In this document: positions 33,951-44,007 of the stretch, piece by piece
Layout: the number at the start of each line of letters is the position of its first letter
Position numbering within the stretch: position 1 is the first letter of the stretch
Source: Methanomassiliicoccales archaeon
Lineage (GTDB): Archaea > Thermoplasmatota > Thermoplasmata > RBG-16-68-12 > SOIM01
DNA length: 52,025 nucleotides
NCBI GenBank assembly: GCA_004377185.1
Contig: SOIM01000059.1
Span: 120,325-172,349 of the forward strand
Reading direction: 5' to 3'
The notes under the pieces: generated by a model
What the model saw: the letters and a program-made list of their open reading frames with translations, nothing else
What the model was told of the DNA's origin: nothing
Database searches by the model: none
Position numbers and translations under genes: made by a program

Positions 33951-36449
33951 TTGGAAGAGCCCGAAGAGAAAGAAACCAGAATCTTTCCAAGACCCATCGA
34001 GGCCGAGATGGAGACTTCCTACATCGATTACGCCATGAGCGTGATCGTAGGCAGGGCCCTGCCGGATGTCAGGGACGGTCTTAAACCAGTTCACAGAAGG
34101 ATTCTCTACGGAATGAGAGACCTGGGTCTGGATAAAACCAAGGCCCACAAGAAGTCGGCCAGAGTGGTCGGAGAGGTGCTCGGTAAGTACCATCCGCACG
34201 GTGATATGGCGGTCTATGACGCGTTGACCAGAATGGCTCAGGACTTTTCGATGCGCTATATGCTTATCGATGGCCAGGGGAACATGGGTAGCGTTGACGG
34301 GGACCCACCAGCAGCCATGAGATACACCGAATGCAGGTTGGACAGGATAGCAAGCGAATTGCTGGCTGACATCGACAAGAACACCGTGGACTTCGTGGAT
34401 AACTTCGACAGTTCTCTGCAAGAGCCAACAGTTCTTCCGGCGAAGTTCCCCAACCTTCTGGCAAACGGCTCCAGCGGAATAGCGGTCGGAATGGCCACAA
34501 ATATACCTCCACACAACATAGGAGAATTGGTCGATGCAACAATAGAAATCATTGACAATCCAGACATTGATGTTACAGAACTTATGAACATCTTGAAAGG
34601 ACCTGATTTCCCCACCGGTGGGATCATCTATGGTAGAAGGGGCGTCGTTGAGGCGTATCACAGTGGAAGAGGTCGGATCAGGGTCAGAGCGAAGGTGGAA
34701 ATAGAAGAGAGGGCGAAGGATACTAGGAGGATCATCGTCACTGAGATACCTTACATGGTGAACAAGTCGAAGATGATCGAGAAGATTGCGCATCTGGTGA
34801 GGGACAAGAAGATCGACGGCATCACGGACCTCAGGGACGAGAGCGACAAGGACGGAATGAGGATCGTCATTGACCTCAGAAGGGGTATTCTGGAAGAAGT
34901 GATTCTCAACCAGCTGTACAAGCACACAGCGATGGAATCGACCTTTGGCATGATCAACCTGGCCCTGGTGAATGGGGAACCCAAACTGCTTGACGTCAAG
35001 ACGGCGATCACCGAGTTCCTCAGCTTCAGGGAAGAGGTCATCAGAAGAAGGACCGAGTTCGAGCTGCAGAAAGCAAAGCAACGGCTACACATCACGGAGG
35101 GGCTGATCACCGCCGTCGACCATCTCGATGACGTCATCAGATTAATCAGGCATTCACAGACCGCGGAAGAGGCCAGGAACGGTCTCATCAAGACATATTT
35201 GCTGTCAGAAGAGCAGGCAAGGGCCATTCTGGACATGAGGCTCCAGAAGCTCACGGGAATGGAACTCCAGGCTCTGAGGGACGAGGAGGAGGAGCTGGAG
35301 AAGAAGATTGAGGAGCTGGAGGATATACTTGCCAGTACCGAGAGGGTCTACGAGATGATCAAAGAGGACCTGATCGCGATCAAGGAGCAATACGGCGATG
35401 AGCGGAGGACCGAGATAGTGGAGCACGCGGACGACTTCGACATTGAGGACCTCATTCCTGTGGAGGATGTTGTAGTTACGATCACGAACACTGGCTACAT
35501 CAAGAGGCTGCCGTGCGACACGTATAGGCAGCAGAGGAGAGGGGGTGTGGGTCTCATCGGGATGGAAACCAAGGAAGAGGACTACGTCGTCGACCTGTTT
35601 GTGACCTCCTCCCACAACTACATCCTGTTCTTCACCAACAAAGGCAGAGTTCACTGGTTGAAGGCATGGCAACTGCCGGCAGGCGGAAGGCATGCCAAAG
35701 GGAAGCCCATAGTCAACATGATACCGCATCTGGAAAAAGGAGAGGCCATATCCGAGATGATACCGATCGACGAGTTCGATGAAGACAGATTCCTGCTCTT
35801 TGCCACCAAAAAGGGGCTTATCAAGAAGACCAAACTCTCGGCATACAGCAGGCCCAGGGTCACCGGCATATGGGCGATAAAGCTCAGACCTGGAGACGAA
35901 CTCGTGGATGTGAGACTTTCGGACGGAACCAAAGAGGTTATGATAGGGACGAGACAGGGAATGGCCGTGAGGTTCTCCGAGACCGATGTCCGGTGTGTGA
36001 GCAGGTACTCGATGGGAGTTATAGGGGCCAGGCTCAAGAAGAAGGATGACAGGGTCATCGGGATGGCCGTTGTGGATCCAGAATCCGTGATGTTGACCGT
36101 CACACAGAAGGGCTATGGAAAAAGGTCCAGGGTTGACGCCTACAGGAAGACCAAACGTGGCGCACAGGGTGTTATCAACCTCAGAATAGTCGAAAAGAAC
36201 GGTCCTGTGGTTGCGATTAGACGTGTGAAGGACGATGACGAACTCATAATCACAAGCGTCAAAGGCATGGTCATAAGAATTCCCGTCAAGGGCATCAGAG
36301 TGATGGGGAGAGCGACACAGGGCGTCAAGGTCATGCGCATGAAGAAAGATGACAAAGTGAAGGCGCTGGCCAGAATGGTCGGGGAGAAAGAAGAGATCGA
36401 GATAATCGAGGAAGCCGAAAACGAAGAGGAAGAGCCAAACGAAGACTAA
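33951..36449 (+). CDS. gyrA: DNA gyrase subunit A
   Basis: 832 residues from a TTG at 33951; AGGTGAT in the gyrB stop region serves as ribosome site, and the genes are 8 bases apart. The catalytic tyrosine is Y125 in MRYTE (Y122 in E. coli). QRRGGVG at 528-534 is the GyrA box needed for DNA wrapping, so this is gyrase rather than topoisomerase IV. The tail is Glu/Asn rich. It overlaps the convergent nth gene by 4 bases. Confidence 0.97.
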   Translation: MEEPEEKETRIFPRPIEAEMETSYIDYAMSVIVGRALPDVRDGLKPVHRRILYGMRDLGLDKTKAHKKSARVVGEVLGKYHPHGDMAVYDALTRMAQDFSMRYMLIDGQGNMGSVDGDPPAAMRYTECRLDRIASELLADIDKNTVDFVDNFDSSLQEPTVLPAKFPNLLANGSSGIAVGMATNIPPHNIGELVDATIEIIDNPDIDVTELMNILKGPDFPTGGIIYGRRGVVEAYHSGRGRIRVRAKVEIEERAKDTRRIIVTEIPYMVNKSKMIEKIAHLVRDKKIDGITDLRDESDKDGMRIVIDLRRGILEEVILNQLYKHTAMESTFGMINLALVNGEPKLLDVKTAITEFLSFREEVIRRRTEFELQKAKQRLHITEGLITAVDHLDDVIRLIRHSQTAEEARNGLIKTYLLSEEQARAILDMRLQKLTGMELQALRDEEEELEKKIEELEDILASTERVYEMIKEDLIAIKEQYGDERRTEIVEHADDFDIEDLIPVEDVVVTITNTGYIKRLPCDTYRQQRRGGVGLIGMETKEEDYVVDLFVTSSHNYILFFTNKGRVHWLKAWQLPAGGRHAKGKPIVNMIPHLEKGEAISEMIPIDEFDEDRFLLFATKKGLIKKTKLSAYSRPRVTGIWAIKLRPGDELVDVRLSDGTKEVMIGTRQGMAVRFSETDVRCVSRYSMGVIGARLKKKDDRVIGMAVVDPESVMLTVTQKGYGKRSRVDAYRKTKRGAQGVINLRIVEKNGPVVAIRRVKDDDELIITSVKGMVIRIPVKGIRVMGRATQGVKVMRMKKDDKVKALARMVGEKEEIEIIEEAENEEEEPNED

Positions 36450-37111
36450 TTACCCTTCTTCCTGAGTTCCTTGTAGTATTGGCAGAAAGAGTTGAAATCG
36501 CATTCCCCACATTTTGGACCAACGGATCTGCAGATATCCTGACCGAACCGTACAAACAATTCGTTGAGATCCAGCCAGTACATCTTCGGAACCAGCTTGA
36601 CCAGCTCTTCTTCCGTTTGCTCTGGAGTCTTGGTACTCACCAGCCCGAGACGATTCGAGATCTTGTGAACATGCACATCCACAGGGACCGCGGGTTCGCC
36701 GAAAGCATAGACCAGGACGCAGTTTGCCGTTTTCCTTCCAACCGAAGGAAGGGTCATCAGTTTATCGAAGTCCTTCGGCACTTCCCCTCCATAATCCTCC
36801 ACCAGGATCTTTGAGACCTCCTTCACCCTCTTGGCCTTCACTTTGTAGAATCCAGAAGGGCGAATGAGCCTCTCTATCTCATTCAATGGAGCTTTGGCAA
36901 CATCTTGGACCGTTGGATATTTCTTGAACAGATTGGAGGATGCGCGGTGTGTGTTCTCATCTTTGGTTCGATGGGAGAGTATGGTAGATACCAAGACACG
37001 GTAGGGATGCCTCATTTCCCTTTGGAGTGCCGTTCCAGATACCTTGCCGGGGAAGGCTCCAACGTCATATCTCTCTCGGAGTTTCTTCATGATGAAATCG
37101 ATTTCACTCAC
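36446..37111 (-). CDS. nth: Endonuclease III, Fe-S DNA glycosylase/lyase
   Basis: 221 residues. Helix-hairpin-helix [11 protein letters not shown] gives the catalytic lysine K127, and VPVDVHVHK gives the aspartate D145. C194, C201, C204 and C210 form the C-x6-C-x2-C-x5-C 4Fe-4S cluster. It removes oxidised pyrimidines and nicks the abasic site. Its ATG overlaps the end of folC by 4 bases (ATGA), so the two are translationally coupled. Confidence 0.96.
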   Translation of the reverse strand: MSEIDFIMKKLRERYDVGAFPGKVSGTALQREMRHPYRVLVSTILSHRTKDENTHRASSNLFKKYPTVQDVAKAPLNEIERLIRPSGFYKVKAKRVKEVSKILVEDYGGEVPKDFDKLMTLPSVGRKTANCVLVYAFGEPAVPVDVHVHKISNRLGLVSTKTPEQTEEELVKLVPKMYWLDLNELFVRFGQDICRSVGPKCGECDFNSFCQYYKELRKKGN

Positions 37112-38400
37112 TGTTTCACCGTCTCAAGATACTGAATGGCTTCACCCACGGTAGTGTTCGAGCCAGTAACACAAATCACGTCATTGCTGGTGCTCACGGA
37201 AATGGCCTTCTTTGTCGCTTCGGCCACGCCGGGTATTATCTCTACATCCACAGGGTGTTCTTGCATTTCCTCCACTATCTTCTCTGCTGAGAGGGCTCTC
37301 GGAGACTTGGGTTCGGTAGCGTAGATTCTGTCGGCAATCGGAGCAATCTCCTTCACAAACCCTTTCTGGTCTTTGTCATCGAGCATCCCAAGAACGAAAG
37401 TCGATTTGTCGCGACCGAAGATTTCGATAATAGTCTTTCTCAGCTCAACGGCCGCATCAGGATTGTGAGCTGTGTCAAGAACCAAGAAGGGATTGCTCAT
37501 AGCAATCTGAAACCTCCCAGGCCAGGTCGTCTCAGAAAATCCTTTCAGGATAGCATCGTCAGAAATCTCGAATCCCTTGTCCTTCAAGACATCAATGATT
37601 CCATATGCTGTTGCAGAATTCCGGGCCTGGTGCGCTCCCAGAAGCCTTATCTCAATCTCATGTTCGGATTTTCCTCTAACCAAGATTCTTTGCCCATCCA
37701 ACCCGAAGCCGATCCTCTCAAATCGGATATCCTTGCCGATGACAATCGGGTCAGATCCTTTCTCTTTGCAAGCACCAAGAATGGCTCTTGGAACCGGGCT
37801 GTCGGAGACAACAACTGGCACTCCTTCCTTGATGATCCCCGCCTTCTCCCCTGCAATCTGGTCTACCGTTTGTCCCAGATGCTCTGTGTGTTCAACTGCA
37901 AGATGAGTGATTCCGCAAACCTCCGGCACCACAACATTCGTTGCGTCCAATCTTCCCCCCATGCCCACTTCCAAGATACCGAAGTCCACGTCCTTGTCTG
38001 CAAAATGAGAGAAGGCTAGTGCGGTGAGGAATTCGAAAAAGGTGATTTGTCTCTCCGGGGAAGATGCCATGTCTTCAGCGATTGTTCTCACTCGAACGGC
38101 CAATTCCTCCAAGCGCTCGCCGCTGATTCTCTCTCCGTTCACCTGGATGCGCTCATTTAGATCCACCAGATGGGGGGATGTGTACAGACCAACCTTGAAG
38201 CCAGCATGTTGCAGGACTGAAGAAACAAATGCGCACACAGATCCCTTCCCATTTGTGCCAGCGACGTGAACGGCTTTCCACTCACTCTGAGGATTTCCCA
38301 GCCTGTTCAGTAGTTCTGTTATGTTCTCCAGACCCAGTCTGATGCCGAATCTTTCCAGACCAAGCAGATATTCGGTTCCGCCTCCTCCGCTCGTGTTCAT
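37108..38400 (-). CDS. folC: Folylpolyglutamate/dihydrofolate synthase-like ligase
   Basis: 430 residues from ATG 38400; a GTG two codons earlier is possible. The Mur-ligase ATP motif AGTNGKGSV near residues 48-56, TSPHLVDLNERI, and VLDTAHNPDA are diagnostic of FolC. It adds glutamate to folates or a related pterin cofactor; the archaeal substrate (folate or methanopterin type) cannot be read here. A TATA-like CTTTATTC near 38425-38432 (minus strand) lies about 28 bases upstream, so a leaderless transcript is likely. Divergent from coaBC. Confidence 0.93.
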   Translation of the reverse strand: MNTSGGGGTEYLLGLERFGIRLGLENITELLNRLGNPQSEWKAVHVAGTNGKGSVCAFVSSVLQHAGFKVGLYTSPHLVDLNERIQVNGERISGERLEELAVRVRTIAEDMASSPERQITFFEFLTALAFSHFADKDVDFGILEVGMGGRLDATNVVVPEVCGITHLAVEHTEHLGQTVDQIAGEKAGIIKEGVPVVVSDSPVPRAILGACKEKGSDPIVIGKDIRFERIGFGLDGQRILVRGKSEHEIEIRLLGAHQARNSATAYGIIDVLKDKGFEISDDAILKGFSETTWPGRFQIAMSNPFLVLDTAHNPDAAVELRKTIIEIFGRDKSTFVLGMLDDKDQKGFVKEIAPIADRIYATEPKSPRALSAEKIVEEMQEHPVDVEIIPGVAEATKKAISVSTSNDVICVTGSNTTVGEAIQYLETVKQ

Positions 38401-38489
38401 CGTCACATTGAGTATCCGCGTAATGCGAATAAAGATTGCGTAGAGAGATAAACGTAGCCAGACATCTATCCAGATTCCTAAGAGAGAAA

Positions 38490-38498
38490 CTATTTATG
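38490..38498 (+). promoter_or_regulatory. TATA box for coaBC-pantoate kinase
   Basis: CTATTTATG centred 26 bases before the GTG start at 38520, so the message would begin at the start codon. Confidence 0.5.
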
Positions 38499-38519
38499 TT
38501 CGGACAATAATCGTTCGGT

Positions 38520-39722
38520 GTGCACCCCAGCCAGGCGATATATTGCCAGAAGAGTGAGAAACTAAAGGACAAGACCATAGTTCTGGGAGTCACGGGAAGC
38601 GTAGCTGCGGTTGAATGCGTCAAGCTCATTCGTGAACTGATTCGTCACGGAGCCAAGGTCATTCCCGTCATGAGCGAGTGGGGGCAAAAGATAGTTCATC
38701 CATACAGTCTGGAGTTCGCCAGCGGACAGAAACCGATTATCCAGATAGATGGTTCTGTTCAGTACGTGGACCTTTGCGGGGAAGGTGGCTCGGCCGATCT
38801 GTTCATGGTTGCCCCTTGCACCGCCAACACGATATCGAAGATAGCGCATGGAATCACTGACACACAGGTGACCATCTTCGCGATCGCTTCCATGGGTTCG
38901 AAGATCCCAATTATTCTGGTGCCAGCAATGCACATTTCCCTCTATGACCAGCCGATAATCGGTGACAACATCAGAAGACTCAAGGAATTGGGAGTTGAAT
39001 TCGTACGGCCCAGAATACAGGAGCACAAGGCCAAGATCGCGAAGATAGACCAGATCGTTTCCTCGGTGATTAGGGCCTTGGGACCAGGAGATTTGAAGAA
39101 AAAGGTGACAGTCATTGCTGGATCCACGGAAGAACCAGTGGACGATGTCAGGATTTTGACGAACAGAAGCACGGGAAGAACGGGCATTGAACTGGCATTG
39201 GATGCCTATGAGAGAGGTGCACAGGTTGAGCTCTGGATGGGGAGAACAACTGAGGAGATTCCCAGCTTCATCACCACCAAGAGATTCTCCACCTCCTTGG
39301 AACTCGTGGACATGGTCCGCAAGATCAGGTCGGACATTTGCATCGTGCCAGCAGCGATATCCGATTACATTCCAAAAAGGGCGAAAGGAAAGATCTCCTC
39401 CACGAAGAGACAGGTCACTGTGGAGCTGAGAAGGGCCCCCAAGATAATCGAGGAGATACGCCGATCCAGAAAGAAGATCACAATCATCGGTTTCAAATTG
39501 GAATCGGACATATCAAAGAAAGCGCTAGTGTCAAAGGCAAAGGAGAGATTGAGGACCGCCAAGCTCGACTTCATAGTTGCAAATGACATAAAATCCGTCA
39601 CGCCCGACTCGAACAAGGTCATCATTATCGACAAGAAGGGCAGGACCAAAGATGTAGATGGAAGTAAACCGAAGATTGCCCACGAAATCTGGAGCGCTGT
39701 TTTGAATGGGATCAAAGGCTAG
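38520..39722 (+). CDS. coaBC: Bifunctional phosphopantothenoylcysteine decarboxylase/synthetase
   Basis: 400 residues. The N-terminal half is the flavin-dependent CoaC (LGVTGSVAAVECVKLIREL, APCTANTISKIAHGI, PAMHISLYD). The C-terminal half from about residue 190 is CoaB (AGSTEEPVDDVRILTNRS, VPAAISDYIP, ANDI). Together they convert phosphopantothenate and cysteine to 4'-phosphopantetheine for coenzyme A. The start is a GTG with a TATA box exactly where a leaderless transcript needs it; a later in-frame start is not needed. The 3' end overlaps the pantoate kinase gene by 17 bases. Confidence 0.95.
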   Translation: MHPSQAIYCQKSEKLKDKTIVLGVTGSVAAVECVKLIRELIRHGAKVIPVMSEWGQKIVHPYSLEFASGQKPIIQIDGSVQYVDLCGEGGSADLFMVAPCTANTISKIAHGITDTQVTIFAIASMGSKIPIILVPAMHISLYDQPIIGDNIRRLKELGVEFVRPRIQEHKAKIAKIDQIVSSVIRALGPGDLKKKVTVIAGSTEEPVDDVRILTNRSTGRTGIELALDAYERGAQVELWMGRTTEEIPSFITTKRFSTSLELVDMVRKIRSDICIVPAAISDYIPKRAKGKISSTKRQVTVELRRAPKIIEEIRRSRKKITIIGFKLESDISKKALVSKAKERLRTAKLDFIVANDIKSVTPDSNKVIIIDKKGRTKDVDGSKPKIAHEIWSAVLNGIKG

Positions 39723-40578
39723 TGCCTTTTGCCCGGGCCACATTACTGCCTTCTTTGAAATCTGCGAGAATGAGGACATTCTGAAGAAAGGATCCAGAGG
39801 GGCGGGCCTTTGTTTGTCCAGAGGGGTCATTGCGCAGGTAGAAGTGGAGAGAGCGGAGAATCTGAACATAACCGTAAACATCGACGGCAGTCGGATAGAG
39901 GACAGCGTCACAGAGCTTGCCATAAGGAGAATGCTCGAGGATGAGAAACTGAGGGTCACAGTTGAATCAGAGAACCAACTACCGGTCTCGCAGGGTTTTG
40001 GCATGAGCGGAGCCGGAGCTCTGAGTTCTGTCGTTGCTTTGAACGAGGCTGTCGGGTCCTCTCGAACCATAGAGGAACTGGTCCAAATAGCCCACGCGGC
40101 CGAAGTGAGATCAAGAACTGGATTTGGGGACGTCTACCCACAAACCCTTGGTGGCATGGATATAAGGAAACGTCCGGGAGCGCCTCCATTTGGGGAAATC
40201 GAGAAGCATGTTGTGGAAAGAGAACTGGTCCTGTGCGTACTGGGAAAAAAGATGAGAACCAAGGACCTGCTTCAGGATGAGGAAACCGTCCAAAGAATCA
40301 ACAGATTTGGCTCTGATTGCATTGAATCGATTGTACAGACCCCGACGCTGGAAAGATTGTTCTCTCTTGGCAGGGATTTCTCCATCAAATCTGGACTGGC
40401 ATCCGAAAGGATAGTGAAAGCCATCGAGGATTGTGAAGCATACGGCTCTGCCGGAATGTCAATGCTGGGGAATTCCGTTTTTGCCATAGGTGACACAGAC
40501 AACTTGGCCAAGACCCTGGAGAGGTACGGTATCGTCATAGAATGCAGGGTAGAGAACCTTGGAGTGCGTGCCATCTAG
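39706..40578 (+). CDS. Pantoate kinase (archaeal coenzyme A pathway)
   Basis: 290 residues of the GHMP kinase family: the ATP loop QGFGMSGAGALSSV near residues 94-107 and the N-terminal AFCPGHITAFFEI are typical of archaeal PoK. It phosphorylates pantoate before condensation with beta-alanine, replacing the bacterial PanK route. The ATG lies inside the coaBC end (17-base overlap), strong support for shared function and coupled translation. The partner phosphopantothenate synthetase is not in the window. Confidence 0.93.
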   Translation: MGSKASAFCPGHITAFFEICENEDILKKGSRGAGLCLSRGVIAQVEVERAENLNITVNIDGSRIEDSVTELAIRRMLEDEKLRVTVESENQLPVSQGFGMSGAGALSSVVALNEAVGSSRTIEELVQIAHAAEVRSRTGFGDVYPQTLGGMDIRKRPGAPPFGEIEKHVVERELVLCVLGKKMRTKDLLQDEETVQRINRFGSDCIESIVQTPTLERLFSLGRDFSIKSGLASERIVKAIEDCEAYGSAGMSMLGNSVFAIGDTDNLAKTLERYGIVIECRVENLGVRAI

Positions 40579-40581
40579 ACG

Positions 40582-41037
40582 CTAGAAAAGGACTCCCAAG
40601 AATATCGCGAGAACACCCGAAAGGAAAATGATTCCACCAATTAACATACCGCCCGTTATTGTCGTCCAGTCGGACGCACCGCGTCCATATCTGTGCTCCA
40701 TCTCGGACCTGGCTCCCTTTGTCGTCATATGTCTTCCGACAATGGACCACTCTGAAAAACCACCGCCGAGAAAATACGCACCAATCATGATGACCATGCC
40801 AACAGCGACGAACGCGTAGCTCAGAGCCTCCACAAAGAATGCCAGAACCGTTAGAGAGATGAGAATTACCAGAAACGCAAGGACCGCTTTCCCCGTCTTC
40901 ATCCAAGATGGCAGCAATGGTTGTTCTCTCTCTTCTTTCGGATAGGGCGTGTCCTCAGAATCCTTTTTCCTGCGAACTTTGTCCCAAGACACCTGCCCCT
41001 TAGGCACCTTTCTGGCAGAAGGACCAATGGATAGCAA
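40582..41037 (-). CDS. Small membrane protein of unknown function
   Basis: 151 residues from TTG 41037, with GGGAGG about 10 bases upstream. A basic cytoplasmic-looking N-terminus of 45 residues is followed by hydrophobic segments near 50-70, 74-92 and 128-150. No motif recognised. It is convergent with pantoate kinase, 3 bases apart. Confidence 0.65.
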   Translation of the reverse strand: MLSIGPSARKVPKGQVSWDKVRRKKDSEDTPYPKEEREQPLLPSWMKTGKAVLAFLVILISLTVLAFFVEALSYAFVAVGMVIMIGAYFLGGGFSEWSIVGRHMTTKGARSEMEHRYGRGASDWTTITGGMLIGGIIFLSGVLAIFLGVLF

Positions 41038-41097
41038 CAGCCTGAAGCCTCCCTATTGATTGCAGTGCAAGACCACATTGAGTAGCGGACATAAAAG

Positions 41098-41385
41098 TCA
41101 TTCCATTAGAGTGAAGAGCTGGTCATCTTCACCTACTTCGAAAACGCCCAGCCGAGCACCGGCATCCAACCAACCGTGGGCGTAGTTCACGCAGGCAAAG
41201 GCGTTCACCAGATTCCCTTCCTTGAAGAAGTGGGTTGCATCATTGTAGTAGGACTCCGCCATGTTGAGGAAATCCTTTGCAATCTTGTTGGAATGTGACC
41301 TCTCCGGCGCCATAATCCGCAGTTTGGCCAGAGCTCTTTCCGTAATCTCCAGATACTTCTCCACCTTTGAAGACTCCAGCTCCAT
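41098..41385 (-). CDS. DUF357 family protein
   Basis: 95 residues from ATG 41385, which has a GGAGAGG ribosome site; the longer TTG start at 41439 adds unrelated residues. The helical sequence with MAESYYNDATHFFKEGNLVNAFACVNYAHGWLDAG is the conserved core of archaeal DUF357, a small all-alpha family of unknown function. It lies downstream of the HerA-like gene on the same strand, 84 bases away. Confidence 0.88.
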   Translation of the reverse strand: MELESSKVEKYLEITERALAKLRIMAPERSHSNKIAKDFLNMAESYYNDATHFFKEGNLVNAFACVNYAHGWLDAGARLGVFEVGEDDQLFTLME

Positions 41386-41469
41386 GAATACCTCTCCTTT
41401 CTCGCAATCCTTTACAAAGAATCCAATGACAGCCTGCAATATCAGTTTTGCCCCTTGGACACCGGTCAG

Positions 41470-42999
41470 CTAACCGTCCAGTATCTTCACCGATTTTCCA
41501 CCGTGTTCTGTCTCGCGCGGTCTGACATCCACCAGGAGGGGCATGGAAATGTTCGCTCCGGTCACAAGAGAAACGCCCACAGGAAGCATCTGGATCTCAT
41601 CTCCCATTCCTGCCGTCAGTCCTTCCACTGAGGCCATGATCGTCTTCAGGTCATTTGGGTTCGTGACTTTCAATATGATCTGGGTGTTGCACTGGCTGAG
41701 TACGTTCTTGTCCACCTTCGCTGCCCTCTGAGTTATGATCAGTAGGCCCAATCCGAACTTCCTACCCTCCGACGCGATCGTACGCATGATGTCCGAGGTT
41801 GCCGCCTTTCCTTGTTGCGGACAAAAGTTGTGAGCTTCCTCAACCACCAGCATCATCGGTGGGACTTTTTCGAGCTTCCTCAGTTCAAACAACGCGGTGG
41901 CAACCCTATTGACGACCAGTTCCTGAATATCTGGAGGCGTCCCCTTGAGGTTGATAATCGTGGTCTTGCCTTCCGCCACGAGTTCGTCCACTTTGGTGCC
42001 TTCCCGGGCAAATATCTCAACCTCCCTGAGATACTCCAGCTCGTTCATCAGCGAGAAATTCGATGGGTCGTCCTGAGCTTCAAGGACTCTCAAGATGTCC
42101 TCAACGTCGTAGTCCTTCCTGGAAGCCCTTATCAGGTCCAGAGCTTCCCTCAAAGCTGTCAGATTGTTCCGGACATTCCCGGACCTCGTGAGGGAAAGTA
42201 TGTCCCTCGGTTGGAGGTTGCTCAATGTGAACTTGAGAGGTTTGGCATCCTTGTTGATCTTGGTGTCGGGGCTGAACTTCATCAACCGGGACTCATAGCT
42301 TCTCGGAACCACCTTGAACTTCTCCCCTCGAGGTACGGATTTCGCTCTCTGTGCCAGGGAACAGTACTCTCCGTGCGGGTCCACTACGACTGTTGTTACG
42401 TTATGTTTGATGAACTCTTCGAGCAGGACACCGGCCATGTAGCTCTTTCCGCCACCCGTCTTTGCCAGAATGCTCACATGTTTCTGAATCATCCCGTTGA
42501 TGTCCACATACACTGGAACCAGATGCCCCGTCAGCATCCCGATATAGGCTCCTGTCTTCCTGTCGTCCTTCAACCCTATTACTTTCTTTATGAGGCTCTC
42601 ACTGGCTTTTTGGATTATCTCGCCAGCCTTGAAGGGAGTCCTGGGAACCTGCAGCAGATTCCTATCATCTCGGTAACCGACAATGCACACCTGGGCGGAA
42701 ACCATCTCTTCGATCGGAACGGGCTCTCCTTTTTGCATCATCTGAGCTTTCTCAATCGAGAGATCCGTCTTCCTTTCTATCTGGTCGATTCTCCCCAAAA
42801 CCATACCGCAGGTCTCGTGATGCACCTGAATGAACTCGTTCTTCTCAACCGGCGCAGAGATGCTGCACTTGAACTCAGTTGTTCCGATGTCGCCATAGAT
42901 GACTCCGATATAGTCCTCCGAGGTCTCGGCAGTTGTGCTATGAATAGATTCGTCAAAGGTGGTTTCCAAGTGTGCACCCCATCGGGGGTGAATAGGCAA
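41470..42999 (-). CDS. herA: HerA-family DNA translocase/helicase ATPase
   Basis: 509 residues from TTG 42999 (or TTG 42969). An N-terminal beta-barrel HAS-like domain (DYIGVIYGDIGTTEFKCSI) is followed by the FtsK/HerA ATPase: Walker A AKTGGGKSY near residues 178-186 and Walker B MMLVVEEAH near residue 385, then an arginine-finger region (ASEGRKFGLGL). HerA forms hexamers that work with NurA in DNA end resection next to Mre11-Rad50. None of those partners is here, so this may be a paralogue with another job. The first codons overlap a strong palindrome (42975-42990). Confidence 0.9.
   Translation of the reverse strand: MPIHPRWGAHLETTFDESIHSTTAETSEDYIGVIYGDIGTTEFKCSISAPVEKNEFIQVHHETCGMVLGRIDQIERKTDLSIEKAQMMQKGEPVPIEEMVSAQVCIVGYRDDRNLLQVPRTPFKAGEIIQKASESLIKKVIGLKDDRKTGAYIGMLTGHLVPVYVDINGMIQKHVSILAKTGGGKSYMAGVLLEEFIKHNVTTVVVDPHGEYCSLAQRAKSVPRGEKFKVVPRSYESRLMKFSPDTKINKDAKPLKFTLSNLQPRDILSLTRSGNVRNNLTALREALDLIRASRKDYDVEDILRVLEAQDDPSNFSLMNELEYLREVEIFAREGTKVDELVAEGKTTIINLKGTPPDIQELVVNRVATALFELRKLEKVPPMMLVVEEAHNFCPQQGKAATSDIMRTIASEGRKFGLGLLIITQRAAKVDKNVLSQCNTQIILKVTNPNDLKTIMASVEGLTAGMGDEIQMLPVGVSLVTGANISMPLLVDVRPRETEHGGKSVKILDG
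42975..42990. promoter_or_regulatory. Palindrome at start of HerA-like gene
   Basis: CACCCC and GGGGTG flank a 4-base centre. It lies between a TATA-like AAATACTTAAG (about 43008-43018, minus strand) and the alternative TTG start at 42969, so it may be an operator or leader hairpin if that later start is used. Confidence 0.3.
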
Positions 43000-43112
43000 C
43001 GTGTCTTAAGTATTTTTTCGCTCTCATTGTGTAGGCTATCTTAACAAAATAATCACATTTGATTACTGAGGCAGAACGTTAAAAAGGTTTGAGGTTAACT
43101 TTCGTTTCAGCC

Positions 43113-43271
43113 ATGTTCCCGGAGGAGTCTACAACAAACATGAGACTGCTATTAGGCAGAGCCTTCCTGCACGAACTGGAGATGGACAACACAGAGATGG
43201 CTGTTCTGTTCGCGAGGGCGTTCCTTGTTCATGTAGTGATGAATGGATGTTTCGGGGACAACGCCAGTTAG
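43113..43271 (+). CDS. Possible small protein, 52 residues
   Basis: MFPEESTTNMRLLLGRAF...; mostly helical and hydrophobic. TATA-like CGTTAAAAAGG at 43078-43088 lies 30 bases before the ATG, and GGAGGAG inside it would serve a second ATG at 43140. The stop overlaps the tmk stop by 4 bases, as tightly packed real genes do. No family recognised; it may instead be an untranslated leader region. Confidence 0.4.
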   Translation: MFPEESTTNMRLLLGRAFLHELEMDNTEMAVLFARAFLVHVVMNGCFGDNAS

Positions 43272-43876
43272 GCAACGGTCTCCAGGATTCTCCTCTCAGA
43301 TTCTTCCACGACCGTCTCAAAAGAAGCAGATGCGTCGATGACTTCGATACGGTCCTCAACATCAGCTAGTCTCAGGAAATTCTCCCTCACCTTTTCGAGG
43401 AAATCCAGCCTCTCGAACTTGGTCATCTCTTCCCTGGTTTCAATGCGTTCCAGAGCATCGTGTGGTTCAAGGTCAAGGAGCAGAGTCAGTGTGGGCCTCA
43501 GGGCAAATGCATCGCTAATCCTCTTCAACCATTCGAATGGATCTCCTTCAAAGCCTTCAATGACCAGCGAGGCCGCTTGATAGCAAATGGTGGAGTCCGC
43601 ATATCTATCGCATAGAACGAGCTTTTCCTCTTCCAGCCAGTTAGAGATTGTCTTCGAGTGAGTGGTCCTGTCCGCCATGAACAAGAAAGCCTCGGTGAGA
43701 GCTGGATGTTCTTCGGATATACCTTTCTTGACTGCATCTCCCAACCAGGTCTTCGTAGGTTCCTGCGTAAGCACGACCTCCTTTCCAGCCTTTTCCAGCC
43801 TGCTGAGCACTTCCGCCGCAACGGAGGTTTTGCCACAACCATCGATTCCCTCGAAAGTGATCAGAACTCCCGACAT
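43268..43876 (-). CDS. tmk: Thymidylate kinase
   Basis: 202 residues. P-loop FEGIDGCGKTS at residues 8-18, the substrate motif DRTTHS and CDRYADST (DRY) are intact. It phosphorylates dTMP to dTDP. Divergent from the small zinc-ribbon gene at 44008. Confidence 0.96.
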   Translation of the reverse strand: MSGVLITFEGIDGCGKTSVAAEVLSRLEKAGKEVVLTQEPTKTWLGDAVKKGISEEHPALTEAFLFMADRTTHSKTISNWLEEEKLVLCDRYADSTICYQAASLVIEGFEGDPFEWLKRISDAFALRPTLTLLLDLEPHDALERIETREEMTKFERLDFLEKVRENFLRLADVEDRIEVIDASASFETVVEESERRILETVA

Positions 43877-43948
43877 CGCGAATGTGAAATTCCTTCCTCG
43901 ATTAATACTATTGCTCTACTTGCAGCGAACACTCAATGCCCGAAAAGG

Positions 43949-43956
43949 TTTTTATA
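43949..43956 (+). promoter_or_regulatory. TATA box for small zinc-ribbon gene
   Basis: TTTTTATA, predicted start near 43979, leaving a 29-base leader with a strong ribosome binding site. Confidence 0.5.
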
Positions 43957-44007
43957 GATTCGAAGAATACCTTCTGACACGCAGTTTTCGGGAGAGGAGA
44001 GGGTCGC

